Source: Rhizobium sp. P38BS-XIX
Lineage (GTDB): Bacteria > Pseudomonadota > Alphaproteobacteria > Rhizobiales > Rhizobiaceae
NCBI RefSeq assembly: GCF_012641435.1
Contig: NZ_JABAIJ010000007.1
Coordinates: 310,001 to 374,000 of the forward strand
Reading direction: 5' to 3'
Length of the DNA stretch: 64,000 nt
The position numbers and the translations under genes were made by a program. Positions 1 to 10,803 of the stretch are shown one piece after another (the stretch's first letter is position 1; every line of letters begins with the position of its first letter). The notes under the pieces were generated by a model. It saw only the letters and a list, made by a program, of their open reading frames with translations. It made no database searches and was not told where the DNA came from.

Positions 1-1
1 C

Positions 2-637
2 CAGCAGCCGCGCGTCTATTTGCTGCAGCTGCAGACCGGTCAACGTGAGCTGGTCGGCAATTTCCCCGGCATGACTTTCTCTCCGCGCTTCTCGCCGGAC
101 GGCCAGCGTGTGATCATGAGCTTGCAGCAAGAAGGCAACGCCAACATCTACACGATGGATCTGCGCTCGCGCACGACGACTCGTCTGACGTCGACGGCTG
201 CCATCGACACGTCGCCGTCCTATTCCCCCGACGGCACGCAGATCGCCTTCGAAAGTGACCGCGGCGGAAGGCCGCAGATCTACGTGATGAATGCCGACGG
301 TTCCAACCAGCGCCGCATTTCCTTCGGTGACGGCTCCTATTCCACGCCGGTCTGGTCGCCGCGCGGCGATCTCATCGCCTTCACCAAGCAGGCGGGCGGC
401 AGCTTCTCCATCGGCGTCATGAAGACGGACGGTTCGGGCGAGCGCCTGTTGACCACAGGCTTCCACAACGAAGGTCCGACCTGGGCCCCGAACGGCCGTG
501 TCATCATGTTCTTCCGCCAGCCGGCCGGCTCCGGTGGACCGCAGCTCTACTCGATCGATCTGACCGGTTATAACGAGCAGAAGATCCCGACTCCGGGCTT
601 CGCTTCCGACCCGGCCTGGTCGCCGCTTCTCGAGTAG
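2..637 (+). CDS. tolB: TolB, periplasmic beta-propeller of the Tol-Pal system (3' part)
   Basis: The reading frame is open from base 2, so the start lies upstream of the window and only about 211 C-terminal codons are present. Repeated propeller blades of the form SPDG/SPRG/APNG...IAF (for example SYSPDGTQIAF and VWSPRGDLIAF) are the PD40 repeats of TolB. Known role: periplasmic partner of Pal, needed for outer-membrane constriction at division and envelope stability. Pal follows 140 bp downstream and CpoB after that, the usual tol-pal order. The missing N-terminal part should hold the signal peptide and the TolA-binding domain. Confidence 0.96.
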   Translation, partial: QQPRVYLLQLQTGQRELVGNFPGMTFSPRFSPDGQRVIMSLQQEGNANIYTMDLRSRTTTRLTSTAAIDTSPSYSPDGTQIAFESDRGGRPQIYVMNADGSNQRRISFGDGSYSTPVWSPRGDLIAFTKQAGGSFSIGVMKTDGSGERLLTTGFHNEGPTWAPNGRVIMFFRQPAGSGGPQLYSIDLTGYNEQKIPTPGFASDPAWSPLLE

Positions 638-777
638 TGCGGGGCTTGCCACTTTATCGCCGCAAAGTCCTGTGACTGGACCATTTTAGGACATCATTAA
701 CCATATTCGTTGGAATCGGATTAACCGAACGCGGTTACATTCTGGCAACCCTGTTAGAGACTAAGGAGAGACCGGCC

Positions 778-1311
778 ATGAGCCGCATCGCAAATCCGGC
801 CGTTGGCCACATGCAGAAACTCGCTCGCAACCCGATCATGATCGCGCTTTTCGTTGGCCTTTCGCTGGCCGGCTGCGCTTCGAAGAAGGGTCTGCCCAAC
901 GACGCCAACGGTCTTGGCCTGAACGGTGCTGGCAATGCGACCCCGGGTTCGCCGCAGGACTTCACGGTCAATGTCGGCGACCGCATCTTCTTTGACACCG
1001 ACAGCACCTCGATCCGTGCCGATGCTGCCCAGACGCTCGATCGTCAGGCTCAGTGGCTTGCCCGTTATCCGAACTACGCCATCACGGTTGAAGGCCACGC
1101 CGACGAACGCGGCACGCGCGAATATAACCTCGCTCTCGGCGCTCGTCGTGCCGCTGCTGCCAAGGACTACCTCGCTTCCCGCGGTGTGCCTGCAAAGCGC
1201 ATGAAGACGATCTCCTACGGCAAGGAACGCCCGGTCGCGACCTGCGACGATATCTCCTGCTGGTCGCAGAACCGTCGTGCCGTCACTGTCCTGAACGGCG
1301 CCGGTTCCTGA
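778..1311 (+). CDS. pal: Pal, peptidoglycan-associated outer-membrane lipoprotein
   Basis: 177 aa. An N-terminal hydrophobic stretch ends in the lipobox LAGC (Cys33), followed by a flexible linker. An OmpA-like peptidoglycan-binding domain runs from about residue 65 to the end, with GHADERG at 106-112 and the conserved Arg-rich helix after it. Known role: lipid-anchored in the outer membrane, binds peptidoglycan and TolB. An AAGGAGAG ribosome-binding site lies just upstream of the ATG. The N-region before the hydrophobic core is long (about 19 residues), so a start at Met12 is possible. A clear hairpin terminator follows. Confidence 0.97.
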   Translation: MSRIANPAVGHMQKLARNPIMIALFVGLSLAGCASKKGLPNDANGLGLNGAGNATPGSPQDFTVNVGDRIFFDTDSTSIRADAAQTLDRQAQWLARYPNYAITVEGHADERGTREYNLALGARRAAAAKDYLASRGVPAKRMKTISYGKERPVATCDDISCWSQNRRAVTVLNGAGS

Positions 1312-1336
1312 TAGGCGAAAGCCGGTCCGAATATAG

Positions 1337-1369
1337 AAAGGCGGCCCCCGTGGCCGCCTTTACTTTTTT
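1337..1369 (+). terminator. Rho-independent terminator after pal
   Basis: A perfect 10-bp stem (AAAGGCGGCC / GGCCGCCTTT) with a 5-nt loop is followed by ACTTTTTT. It separates tolB-pal from cpoB. Confidence 0.9.
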
Positions 1370-1470
1370 GACCACACTTTGGCCGAACTCCGTTGCTTTT
1401 TGAGAGCAATTGTAAAAATCTCCTGTTCGAGCCCCGTGGCCCGAAGAATCAATGAGACAGGACGATCCAT

Positions 1471-2490
1471 ATGAGAAAACTTGTCGTGGCGAGCATGCTT
1501 TGTCTCGCTGCCTTTGCAGGTAGTGAGCGCGATGCTTCTGCCTTGTCGCTGTTTGGAATCCACCTTGGCGGGCGTGATGCCGCCTCGCAGTCGGCTCCCA
1601 ACAACGCAAATCAGAGACAAGCGCAATACGGCCGGGCGCCGATCGTCAACGTCCAGAGCAGCGATGCCGAAGTTCGAGTCCAGCAGCTCGAGGACCAGAT
1701 GCGCCAGTTGAACGGCCGCGTCGAGGAAATGAGCTATCAGCTGCTGCAGATGCAGGAGACGATCCGCAAGGCGCAGGAAGACAACGAGTTCCGTTTCCAG
1801 CAGCTTGAGAAGCGCGGCGGCAGTGCGCCGGCATCGAACGGCGGCACGATGAAGAAGAGCGAGGCCGATGTTCCGGCCCAGGGCAATGGCGGTCAGCAAG
1901 ACGACGTTGCCGGCGTCATCAGCGATTCTCAGAACAATCAGGCAGCCGCGCAGCCGAATAACAGCAGCAACGGCAAGCCTCCGTCGCAACTCGGCTCGAT
2001 CCAGTTCGATCAGAGCGGCCGACAGGTCGGAAGCTCGGCAAGCGGCGCCAATAACGGCTCCGGCGCGCCGCCGAGCGCCAGCTCGGGAACCCAGACCGCT
2101 TCGCTGGGTAATGAGAACGATCAGTACAAGGCCGCCTACGGCCACGTCCTGTCCGGCGACTATAGCGTCGCCGAACAGGAGTTCCGTCAGTATATCGACA
2201 GCTACCCGAGCAGCTCGCGGTCTGCCGATGCGAATTTCTGGCTCGGCGAAGCGCTTTATTCGCAGGGCAAGTACAACGATGCCGCCAAGACCTTCTTGAA
2301 CGCGCATCAGAAGTACAGCACATCCGAAAAGGCGCCGGAAATGCTTCTGAAGCTCGGCATGTCCCTGGCTGCGCTCGACAACAAGGACACGGCTTGTGCG
2401 ACGCTTCGTGAAGTCACCAAGCGCTATCCGAAGGCATCGAAGGCTGTGACCAGCAAGGTCGCCAGCGAACAGAAGCGGCTTGCCTGCTGA
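1471..2490 (+). CDS. cpoB: CpoB (YbgF), Tol-Pal coordinator of cell division
   Basis: 339 aa. Signal peptide at about 1-24, then a heptad-like coiled coil at about 65-120 (VQQLEDQMRQLNGRVEEM region). Next comes a Gln/Asn/Ser/Gly-rich low-complexity linker to about residue 215, and a C-terminal TPR domain of about 124 residues (YKAAYGHVLSGDYSVAEQEF, then FWLGEALYSQGKYNDAAKTF). This is the YbgF/CpoB layout. Known role: periplasmic protein linking Tol energy state to septal peptidoglycan synthesis. It sits in the standard place after pal, but a terminator intervenes, so it may have its own promoter. The linker is long for the family. Confidence 0.93.
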   Translation: MRKLVVASMLCLAAFAGSERDASALSLFGIHLGGRDAASQSAPNNANQRQAQYGRAPIVNVQSSDAEVRVQQLEDQMRQLNGRVEEMSYQLLQMQETIRKAQEDNEFRFQQLEKRGGSAPASNGGTMKKSEADVPAQGNGGQQDDVAGVISDSQNNQAAAQPNNSSNGKPPSQLGSIQFDQSGRQVGSSASGANNGSGAPPSASSGTQTASLGNENDQYKAAYGHVLSGDYSVAEQEFRQYIDSYPSSSRSADANFWLGEALYSQGKYNDAAKTFLNAHQKYSTSEKAPEMLLKLGMSLAALDNKDTACATLREVTKRYPKASKAVTSKVASEQKRLAC

Positions 2491-2495
2491 TTGCG

Positions 2496-3827
2496 ATGGT
2501 TCATGATGCTGTGACCGGTGCTGCCACAGCCCTGATGCCGGAAGTCGCTGCAGCCGATTTTCTGAATTCTCTCGTGAAGCCTGCTCATATTCTGGTCGCC
2601 ATTTCAGGCGGCAGTGATTCTACCGGGCTTTTGATCGCCCTTGCCAAGCAGCTGAAATCACTTTCTCTTTCTGACGTTACTCTTTCCGCCGCAACTATCG
2701 ATCACGGGTTGCGCGCTGCCTCTGCCGATGAAGCGCGAGATGTTGCCGCGCTCTGCTCTCGGCATGGTATCGGTCATTTTGTGCGCCGCTGGGACGGCGA
2801 GAAGCCTGAGACAGGCATCATGGCTGCTGCCCGCGAGGCGCGCTACGAGTTGCTTGCGGATATCGCCCGAGAAATCGCCGCGACCGTGATCGTCACGGGC
2901 CACACCGCCGACGACCAGCACGAAACCATTGTCATGCGCGCCGCGCGGAATGTTGATCGAAACGGCCTTATCAACACCGGCATTGCAGATGCGCTGCTTT
3001 TCGATCGCCGCATCTGGGTTCTAAGGCCTTTTCTGGCGTGCCGGCGCATCGATATTCGAGGCTATCTCGAGCGGCAGGGTGTGTCCTGGCTGGATGATCC
3101 GAGCAACGAGGATACCCGCTATGAACGCGTGCGCACGCGTCAGGCGCTTGCGCAGGACAATTTGCCGCGTCCTCTCGCTGACGGAGGCGCGGATCGCGCG
3201 GCCTTGTCGGCCAGGGCTGCGCTCTGGTTCGACAAGCATGTAACGATCCATTCCGGCGCGCTGTGTGCGATCGAGCGGGCAGGGCTCTGTGAAGACGCGG
3301 CTGTCGTTAGCTATGCCTTGTCCTATCTCGCCGCCGTCTTTGGCGGCGACGCCTATGGGCTCGCTCGCCCACAAGTGACGCGCATTCTCGATTTTGTGAA
3401 CGAAGGAAAGCCGGGACGACGGACTGCCGGCGGCGTGGTGTTCGATCTGCGCCGTCAGGCGCTATACCTCATGCGCGAAAGCCGCAATCTGGTGCCCTTG
3501 TCCCTGCCGCCAGGTGGAAAAGGCTTATGGGACGACCGTTTCGAAGTGGCTAATCAAGGGGAGGGCGTTGTCAGCGTCAGCGCCAGTGGAGGTGAGGATG
3601 AGACGGCTTTGCCGGCAGATTTGCCAAAGGGAGCTGTTCGGCGCGCGAGAGCCGCCATGCCCCGGATTACTGTGGACGGAGAGGGGCTTCCAGCGATGGT
3701 CACCATTGCGCCGTACCTTGCGCCCTTCGACCGCTTTCTGACACGATTTGACCTCGAATTCGCGGGGCGGCTTTCGGTCGCTTTTCGCGGTGAGGACTAT
3801 ATGCGGCCGCCGCTTTCAGTCATATAG
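2496..3827 (+). CDS. tilS: TilS, tRNA(Ile)-lysidine synthase
   Basis: 443 aa. The PP-loop ATP-binding motif SGGSDSTG lies at about 37-44, and GHTADDQHET matches the conserved TilS segment. Known role: ATP-dependent attachment of lysine to C34 of tRNA-Ile(CAU), changing decoding from AUG to AUA. The gene starts 5 bp after cpoB, so the two are probably cotranscribed. No strong ribosome-binding site precedes the ATG at 2496, and an in-frame ATG at 2535 is an alternative. The tilS-ftsH neighbourhood is common in alphaproteobacteria. Confidence 0.93.
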   Translation: MVHDAVTGAATALMPEVAAADFLNSLVKPAHILVAISGGSDSTGLLIALAKQLKSLSLSDVTLSAATIDHGLRAASADEARDVAALCSRHGIGHFVRRWDGEKPETGIMAAAREARYELLADIAREIAATVIVTGHTADDQHETIVMRAARNVDRNGLINTGIADALLFDRRIWVLRPFLACRRIDIRGYLERQGVSWLDDPSNEDTRYERVRTRQALAQDNLPRPLADGGADRAALSARAALWFDKHVTIHSGALCAIERAGLCEDAAVVSYALSYLAAVFGGDAYGLARPQVTRILDFVNEGKPGRRTAGGVVFDLRRQALYLMRESRNLVPLSLPPGGKGLWDDRFEVANQGEGVVSVSASGGEDETALPADLPKGAVRRARAAMPRITVDGEGLPAMVTIAPYLAPFDRFLTRFDLEFAGRLSVAFRGEDYMRPPLSVI

Positions 3828-3857
3828 ACGGAAAAAACATGCACCGACGCGGTTTGC

Positions 3858-3889
3858 CTTGGCAACGGCTTGGCGCAACCCTATGTTAG
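3858..3889 (+). promoter_or_regulatory. RpoH (heat-shock sigma) type promoter for ftsH
   Basis: CTTG at 3858-3861 is followed after 18 nt by CCTATGTTAG at 3880-3889. The latter fits the alphaproteobacterial RpoH -10 consensus CYTATNTNNG at every fixed position. The same bases also read as TTGGCA-N17-TATGTT, a passable housekeeping promoter. It ends about 54 bp before the ftsH start. Confidence 0.6.
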
Positions 3890-3943
3890 GGATCAAGTAA
3901 TGCCGTCGCTCAAGCGGCGGAAGTTTCAGTGCTGGGGAGTTCG

Positions 3944-5890
<1,947 letters not shown>

Positions 5891-5918
5891 CATCAGGCGA
5901 ACTGAAATAACAGACAAG

Positions 5919-5953
5919 AAGGCCAGCTTTCGTGATCGGAAGCTGGCCTTTTT
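5919..5953 (+). terminator. Terminator after ftsH
   Basis: Perfect 11-bp stem (AAGGCCAGCTT / AAGCTGGCCTT) with a 10-nt loop, ending in a T run. Confidence 0.9.
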
Positions 5954-6026
5954 GTGTGTGGAGAGATGTAGGAGCCTGTGTCGGTAAAATGGCGTCAAGT
6001 GCGGTTGAGAGAATGGGGCGATCGTT

Positions 6027-6311
6027 ATGCGTGTGATCTGCGACAGTCATGGAGATCAGGGGATCGGCCTTGCCTGCATTCATGTGGCGGGTGCCATCGA
6101 CGGAGAGGCGATCTCCGGTTGCTATTGTTCCAGCGCCACGGACATGGCACGGCCCGATGCCTGGTGTCAGGATTGCGAAGCGGCGCTGCTGGATCAAGGA
6201 TGGAACGAAGACTGGTTCAAGGCCGCCGATTTCAAAATTCTGTGTGCTGCCTGCTGGGATTTGGCGTCGCAGCGATTTGGCATGGTAAAGAGCGCAAGCA
6301 CCGAAGTTTAG
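6027..6311 (+). CDS. Small cysteine-rich protein of unknown function
   Basis: 94 aa, probably cytoplasmic (no signal peptide). Eight cysteines occur, including CYC near residue 32, CQDC near 47 and CAAC near 72, so metal binding is plausible. It lies alone between the ftsH terminator and glmM, in the same direction. A purine-rich GAGAATGGGG lies upstream of the ATG. I do not recognise a named family. The even codon use and Cys spacing favour a real gene over a chance frame. Confidence 0.6.
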   Translation: MRVICDSHGDQGIGLACIHVAGAIDGEAISGCYCSSATDMARPDAWCQDCEAALLDQGWNEDWFKAADFKILCAACWDLASQRFGMVKSASTEV

Positions 6312-6557
6312 AGGTAGCGTGCCACGTATTACGCCGATAGACGGAGACGCCGTGTTGCTTTCAGCAGGGGACTTGCATTTTTTAATGCTTATTAATGGTA
6401 ACGCGGTGTAATAGGCGGTCTCGGTAATTTAAGTGCTGAGTTTTACAATCTGTGGCATGAGCCACACATGTCGATACTCGTGGTGTGTCCAGGTCTGGAA
6501 CAACGGTTTCGATGCCGCTGCATGGTCCGCGAGGGTGCAGCAACGACAGGAGTGCAT

Positions 6558-7910
6558 ATGAAACGTCGCTATTTCGGGACTGACGGAATTCGCGGTCAAT
6601 CCAACATCTTTCCGATGACGCCGGATCTTGCCATGCGCGTGGGTATCGCTGCAGGTACGATTTTTCAGCGTGGCAGTCATCGTCACCGGGTCGTCATCGG
6701 CAAAGACACGCGCCTTTCGGGCTATATGCTGGAAAATGCAATGGTGGCCGGCTTCACCGCAGCGGGTGTCGATGCCTTCGTTCTGGGTCCTATTCCGACG
6801 CCCGCCGTTGCCATGCTGACGCGTTCGCTGCGTGCCGATATCGGCGTGATGATATCCGCGTCGCACAATCCTTATGAAGACAACGGCATCAAGCTCTTCG
6901 GCCCGGATGGCTACAAGCTGTCCGACGAGATCGAGATGAGGATCGAAGATCTTCTCGACAAGGACATGGCTCCACACCTTGCCAAGGCGGAAGACATCGG
7001 CCGCGCCAAGCGCGTCGACGGCGTATATGACCGCTATATCGAGCATGCGAAGCGGACCCTTCCGCGCGACGTGACGCTGCAAGGCCTTCGCATCGCGATC
7101 GACTGCGCCAATGGCGCCGCCTACAAGGTTGCGCCCGCCGCGCTTTGGGAGCTGGGCGCCGACATCGTCACCATCGGCAACGAGCCGAACGGTACGAACA
7201 TAAATCTGAATTGCGGCTCCACAAGCCCAATGGCCCTTCAGAAGAAGGTTCATGAAGTCCGCGCCGATATCGGCATCGCGCTGGATGGTGACGCGGATCG
7301 TGTCATCATCGTCGATGAAACCGGCACCATCATTGATGGTGACCAGCTGATGGCCGTCATTGCCGAAAGCTGGGCTGAAAACCAGCTGTTGCGCGGCAAT
7401 GGCATCGTGGCGACCGTCATGTCCAATCTGGGGCTGGAGCGCTTCCTCGGCGATCGCGGCATGTCGCTGGTGCGCACGGCGGTCGGCGACCGTCACGTCG
7501 TCGAGCATATGCGCCAGAACAATTACAATGTCGGTGGCGAGCAATCGGGCCATATCGTGCTTTCCGACTATGGCACGACGGGTGACGGCCTTGTCGCCGC
7601 TCTGCAGATCCTTGCTGCCGTCAAGCGTACGGGCAAGCCGGTTAGCGAAGTATGTCGGCGTTTCGAGCCGGTGCCGCAGTTGCTGCGCAATGTCCGTATT
7701 GTCGGCGGCAATCCGCTGGAAGACACGCACGTCATGAAGGCGATTGCCGATGCCGAAAGCGAACTTGCTCGCAAAGGCCGTCTGCTGATCCGTCCGTCGG
7801 GCACGGAGCCTCTGATCCGCGTCATGGCGGAAGGCGACGATCGCGGCCAGATCGAACGTATCGTCGGCGAGCTGATCGATGTGATCTCGAGTGCTCGTAC
7901 AGCCGCCTGA
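6558..7910 (+). CDS. glmM: GlmM, phosphoglucosamine mutase
   Basis: 450 aa. It begins MKRRYFGTDGIRG, the family's N-terminal motif, which fixes the start at 6558 although the frame is open further upstream. The phosphoserine loop SASHNPYEDNG has the catalytic Ser at residue 102. The metal-binding loop DGDAD lies near 243-247, and the C-terminal phosphate-binding RPSGTEPLIRVM is present. Known role: interconverts glucosamine-6-phosphate and glucosamine-1-phosphate on the way to UDP-GlcNAc for peptidoglycan and LPS. ftsH-glmM neighbourhood is conserved in many bacteria. Confidence 0.98.
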   Translation: MKRRYFGTDGIRGQSNIFPMTPDLAMRVGIAAGTIFQRGSHRHRVVIGKDTRLSGYMLENAMVAGFTAAGVDAFVLGPIPTPAVAMLTRSLRADIGVMISASHNPYEDNGIKLFGPDGYKLSDEIEMRIEDLLDKDMAPHLAKAEDIGRAKRVDGVYDRYIEHAKRTLPRDVTLQGLRIAIDCANGAAYKVAPAALWELGADIVTIGNEPNGTNINLNCGSTSPMALQKKVHEVRADIGIALDGDADRVIIVDETGTIIDGDQLMAVIAESWAENQLLRGNGIVATVMSNLGLERFLGDRGMSLVRTAVGDRHVVEHMRQNNYNVGGEQSGHIVLSDYGTTGDGLVAALQILAAVKRTGKPVSEVCRRFEPVPQLLRNVRIVGGNPLEDTHVMKAIADAESELARKGRLLIRPSGTEPLIRVMAEGDDRGQIERIVGELIDVISSARTAA

Positions 7911-7934
7911 GCGGCGCTTCTATAAGTCTTATCG

Positions 7935-7964
7935 ATGGCCGCCTCTGTCGAGAGCGGCCATTTT
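7935..7964. terminator. Hairpin between convergent glmM and SH3 gene
   Basis: ATGGCCGC / GCGGCCAT 8-bp stem followed by TTTTCTTT on the + strand. It lies just past glmM and 28 bp before the stop of the convergent gene, so it could serve glmM. Confidence 0.7.
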
Positions 7965-7991
7965 CTTTGGCGCGGTAGCGCACCTTGGCAC

Positions 7992-8546
7992 TTACTGGAA
8001 CATTTCGCCGGGATACGCGCCCCAGAGCCTGTCCTGCCTGACATAGCCCTTTGCCGAATGCTCCCTGACAGCGACCTTGCACCAGCTCCCGGTGCATGAC
8101 AGCAACGAAACCATGACACGCGGCTGTAGCTCGGCGATCAATGTGCCCGACGACATCGGATCGGCTCGCAGCATCGCATTCTTTGTCAGCCAGGGAGCAA
8201 CGACGGCCGTGCGGGTTCCGGAGAGCAGGGCGGTATGCATCCATCCCGTCACGCCGGTATCGTCGCGGACCTGCCGCCAATGGCCGTATTCGTCGATGAT
8301 TTCCATCGGCAGGCCCGGTTTCATGTAGATCCACTTGGTCGCATAGATTGTGGATGGGCCGACCCGCATGCGGGCCTTATGCGCCTTGATCGAAACGAAG
8401 CGAGGGATCGGCAAGCCTGTTTCGCGTCCCTTGTTCCATGCGGTGGCTGCGACAGGCTTTACGGGCATGGTGCCGGCCAGAGCGGCAGAGCTCAGGAAGA
8501 CAAAGAGGAGGCACAGGCCGGCGCATATTCTTCGATGGTAAGTCAA
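7992..8546 (-). CDS. Secreted SH3-like domain protein
   Basis: 184 aa. A signal peptide (about 1-24, ending SSAALA) is followed by a bacterial SH3-like region from about residue 45 (RFVSIKAHKARMRVGPST, then GLPMEIIDEYGHWRQVRDD and a second SH3-like half, VSLLSCTGSWCKVAV). Such proteins are periplasmic and often bind peptidoglycan, but no enzyme domain is visible. The start is a TTG: on the coding strand GGAGGAAGTCG directly precedes it, and the frame has no ATG with a comparable ribosome-binding site. Convergent with glmM. Confidence 0.85.
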   Translation of the reverse strand: MTYHRRICAGLCLLFVFLSSAALAGTMPVKPVAATAWNKGRETGLPIPRFVSIKAHKARMRVGPSTIYATKWIYMKPGLPMEIIDEYGHWRQVRDDTGVTGWMHTALLSGTRTAVVAPWLTKNAMLRADPMSSGTLIAELQPRVMVSLLSCTGSWCKVAVREHSAKGYVRQDRLWGAYPGEMFQ

Positions 8547-8868
8547 CGACTTCCTCCTGATCTAACTCCCGGCGGCCGTACTGTAATGGTCCGATTCTTG
8601 CCAATTGGTTTAGAAATTTACGTCAGCCCGCCTGTCCTGATTTGCGCGCCTCTTCACTTGCGGCAAAAGAGGCCAATTGCCGTATGTCATTCTCGTTATT
8701 GTGAAATTGAGAATCTCTAATGTGGAGGCGGGAGTATAATTCGTGAATAAACAGGGTAAACATTCGTAGTTAATCAGGTTTTAACTCCTTTTCATCATTA
8801 TCCCCATCATGTCTTTTCGATTGGCAAGCATCTGCTCGGCCAATGGCAAGAAATTTGGAGCCAAAGCC
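8547..8868. promoter_or_regulatory. Intergenic region upstream of two divergent genes
   Basis: 322 bp without a convincing gene. The part next to the barrel gene is AT-rich (about 8690-8810) and presumably holds its promoter. The GGAG at 8857-8860 is the ribosome-binding site for the start at 8869. I could not assign -35/-10 boxes with confidence. Confidence 0.4.
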
Positions 8869-9720
8869 ATGATGAAAACCGTGATCGGCGCACTTGCCAC
8901 TTTGCTGGTCGGCACGTCAGCCTTTTCCGCTGATCTTTATACACCAGAGCCTCAACAGCCGGCGCCGGAAGTCGCGGTCGCACAATCCAGCGGCTGGTAC
9001 CTGCGCGGCGACGTAGGCTATGCCTTCACGAACCTGCGCGGCGCAAACTACTTCCAGGGCTCCAATTCCAGCCTGGTCGATTTCGATCGCGCCAAGCTCG
9101 ACGGCAACGTTACGCTCGGCGGCGGTGTCGGTTATCAGATCAACAATTACCTGCGTACGGACGTGACGCTGGACTATCTCTTCAAGTCCGACTTCAAGGG
9201 TTCGACGAAGGGTGATTGCGGTGCGTGCGGCCCGGGCTTCACCCCGACTGCGGCGACCTCTCGCGACCTGGCGTCTCTCACGGCCTACAGCCTGCTCGCC
9301 AACGCCTATGTCGATCTCGGCACCTATGGCGTCTTCACGCCTTACGTCGGTGGCGGTCTCGGCGGCACCTACGTCAAGTGGGACAAGCTGAAGAACACCT
9401 CGTGCTCCGATGACAATCCGAGCTCCTGCGACGGCACCGTCTCGCACAATGGCCGCGGCAGCTGGCGTTTCACCTACGCTCTCATGGCCGGTACCTCGAT
9501 CGACCTGACCTGCAATCTCAAGGCCGACGTCGGTTATCGCTATCGTCACGTCGCCGGTGGTGACATGTTCGGTTATGCCGAAAACGGCGGCCCGGGCTAC
9601 GACAAGGGCATCAACCTGCACGAAGCGCGCATCGGTGCACGCTACACCTTCGGCGGTTGCCAGACGGCAAGCTACATGCCGCCGGCAGACATCCCGCTGC
9701 AGCAGCCGGTCTACAAGTAA
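8869..9720 (+). CDS. Outer-membrane beta-barrel porin-like protein, Omp25/31 type
   Basis: 283 aa. Signal peptide MMKTVIGALATLLVGTSAFSA, then a barrel of alternating strands: WYLRGDVGYAF at the start, GVGYQINNYLRTDVTLDYLF, TPYVGGGLGGTYVKW, LKADVGYRYRHVAGGDMFGY, and a C-terminal RIGARYTFGGC strand. Proteins of this class are abundant outer-membrane proteins in Rhizobiales. The frame extends 20 codons upstream, but GGAG 8 nt before 8869 and the signal peptide set the start. The next gene (9966) encodes a paralogue with the same AGGDMFGY turn. Confidence 0.88.
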   Translation: MMKTVIGALATLLVGTSAFSADLYTPEPQQPAPEVAVAQSSGWYLRGDVGYAFTNLRGANYFQGSNSSLVDFDRAKLDGNVTLGGGVGYQINNYLRTDVTLDYLFKSDFKGSTKGDCGACGPGFTPTAATSRDLASLTAYSLLANAYVDLGTYGVFTPYVGGGLGGTYVKWDKLKNTSCSDDNPSSCDGTVSHNGRGSWRFTYALMAGTSIDLTCNLKADVGYRYRHVAGGDMFGYAENGGPGYDKGINLHEARIGARYTFGGCQTASYMPPADIPLQQPVYK

Positions 9721-9742
9721 TATAATTTCGCATAAGCCATTG

Positions 9743-9774
9743 AAAAGCCGTCCGGTTTCGACCGGGCGGCTTTT
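9743..9774 (+). terminator. Terminator after first barrel gene
   Basis: A 13-bp stem (AAAAGCCGTCCGG / CCGGGCGGCTTTT, one G-U pair) with a 6-nt loop, ending in TTTT. Confidence 0.88.
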
Positions 9775-9965
9775 GGCTTTCTGACGTCCTCATTAAGTAA
9801 TTTTGGCCAGCCTTAAAGCTTCATTAACCATAAATTCCCTATGGTTAATGAAATGAGAATGGTGGCTTGCCGGTCATGGGCTCTCCTTTCGGGTCCTGCA
9901 AAGGTCAAAGAAGGGCCGCCGGTTCGATATGCGGGCATCCGCGTGAGGATGAAAGGCGAGGGGTA

Positions 9966-10796
9966 ATGATCCGTTTCGACGCTTTGGCGCTGGCCGTTCT
10001 GATGGCAAGCGCATCGACGGGTGTTGTCCTCGCCGGTGACACCCCGCCCGAAATCAAGATGCCGGAAGTCAGCGTCGAGGCTGCCAAGGGCTGGTATGTT
10101 CGCGGCGATATGGGTTACGCCGTCAATGCCAGCCGCAGCGACACCAAATTCCACGCCTACGATCCGGCCAGCGGCGACTATACGCCCGGCCGCTTCGATT
10201 CGAACCGCTTCGGCGGCGATTTTTCCGGCGGCCTTGGTGTCGGCTACCAGTTCAACGATTTGTTCCGTGCCGACGTGACGGGTGATTTCTTCGCGGGCGA
10301 CTATAGCGGCCGTCTGTCGACCGATTTCCCTTGTGCTGGCGGTGCCAGTGGCACCGGATGCTCCGCCAAGGCGCGTTCCTCGTTCCGAGCCGGCAGTCTG
10401 ATGGTCAATGGTTATGTCGACTTGGGAACGCTGGCCGGCTTCACACCGTATGTTGGCGCGGGACTGGGCGCAACGCGCGTATCCTGGAGTAATGTCAATG
10501 CGATCGGCTCGTGCGTCGATGGTATGTCAGGTTGCGGTGGCGCGGCTGCCGTCAGCGCCCGCTACCCCGGGGACAGCGACTGGCGTATGACCTATGCACT
10601 GATGGCCGGCGTTGCCTATGAGGTTGCGCCGAACATCAAGGTCGATCTCGGCTATCGCTTCTCGCACGTCGCCGGTGGCGACATGTTCGGCTACTCCGCC
10701 GCCGATTCGGCTGCTGGGGCCGGCGGCACGATGGGGCGGGATGGGGCGCTGTCGCGGCATGAAATTCGTGTCGGCCTGCGAATCACCACCTGGTAA
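9966..10796 (+). CDS. Outer-membrane beta-barrel protein, paralogue of the preceding gene
   Basis: 276 aa. Signal peptide MIRFDALALAVLMASASTGVVLA, then the same barrel plan: WYVRGDMGYAVN, GLGVGYQFNDLFRADVTGDF, TPYVGAGLGATRVSW, IKVDLGYRFSHVAGGDMFGY, and a final EIRVGLRITTW strand ending in an aromatic residue, as outer-membrane barrels do. The start at 9966 is preceded by GGCGAGGGG; the longer frame from 9867 would bury the signal peptide. It ends 7 bp from the stop of the convergent glycosyltransferase. Confidence 0.87.
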   Translation: MIRFDALALAVLMASASTGVVLAGDTPPEIKMPEVSVEAAKGWYVRGDMGYAVNASRSDTKFHAYDPASGDYTPGRFDSNRFGGDFSGGLGVGYQFNDLFRADVTGDFFAGDYSGRLSTDFPCAGGASGTGCSAKARSSFRAGSLMVNGYVDLGTLAGFTPYVGAGLGATRVSWSNVNAIGSCVDGMSGCGGAAAVSARYPGDSDWRMTYALMAGVAYEVAPNIKVDLGYRFSHVAGGDMFGYSAADSAAGAGGTMGRDGALSRHEIRVGLRITTW

Positions 10797-10803
10797 AAGG
10801 TGT

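Noticed and set aside
1360..2307. 315-codon frame antisense to cpoB
   Set aside because: Low-complexity Leu/Ala/Arg shadow of a recognised gene.
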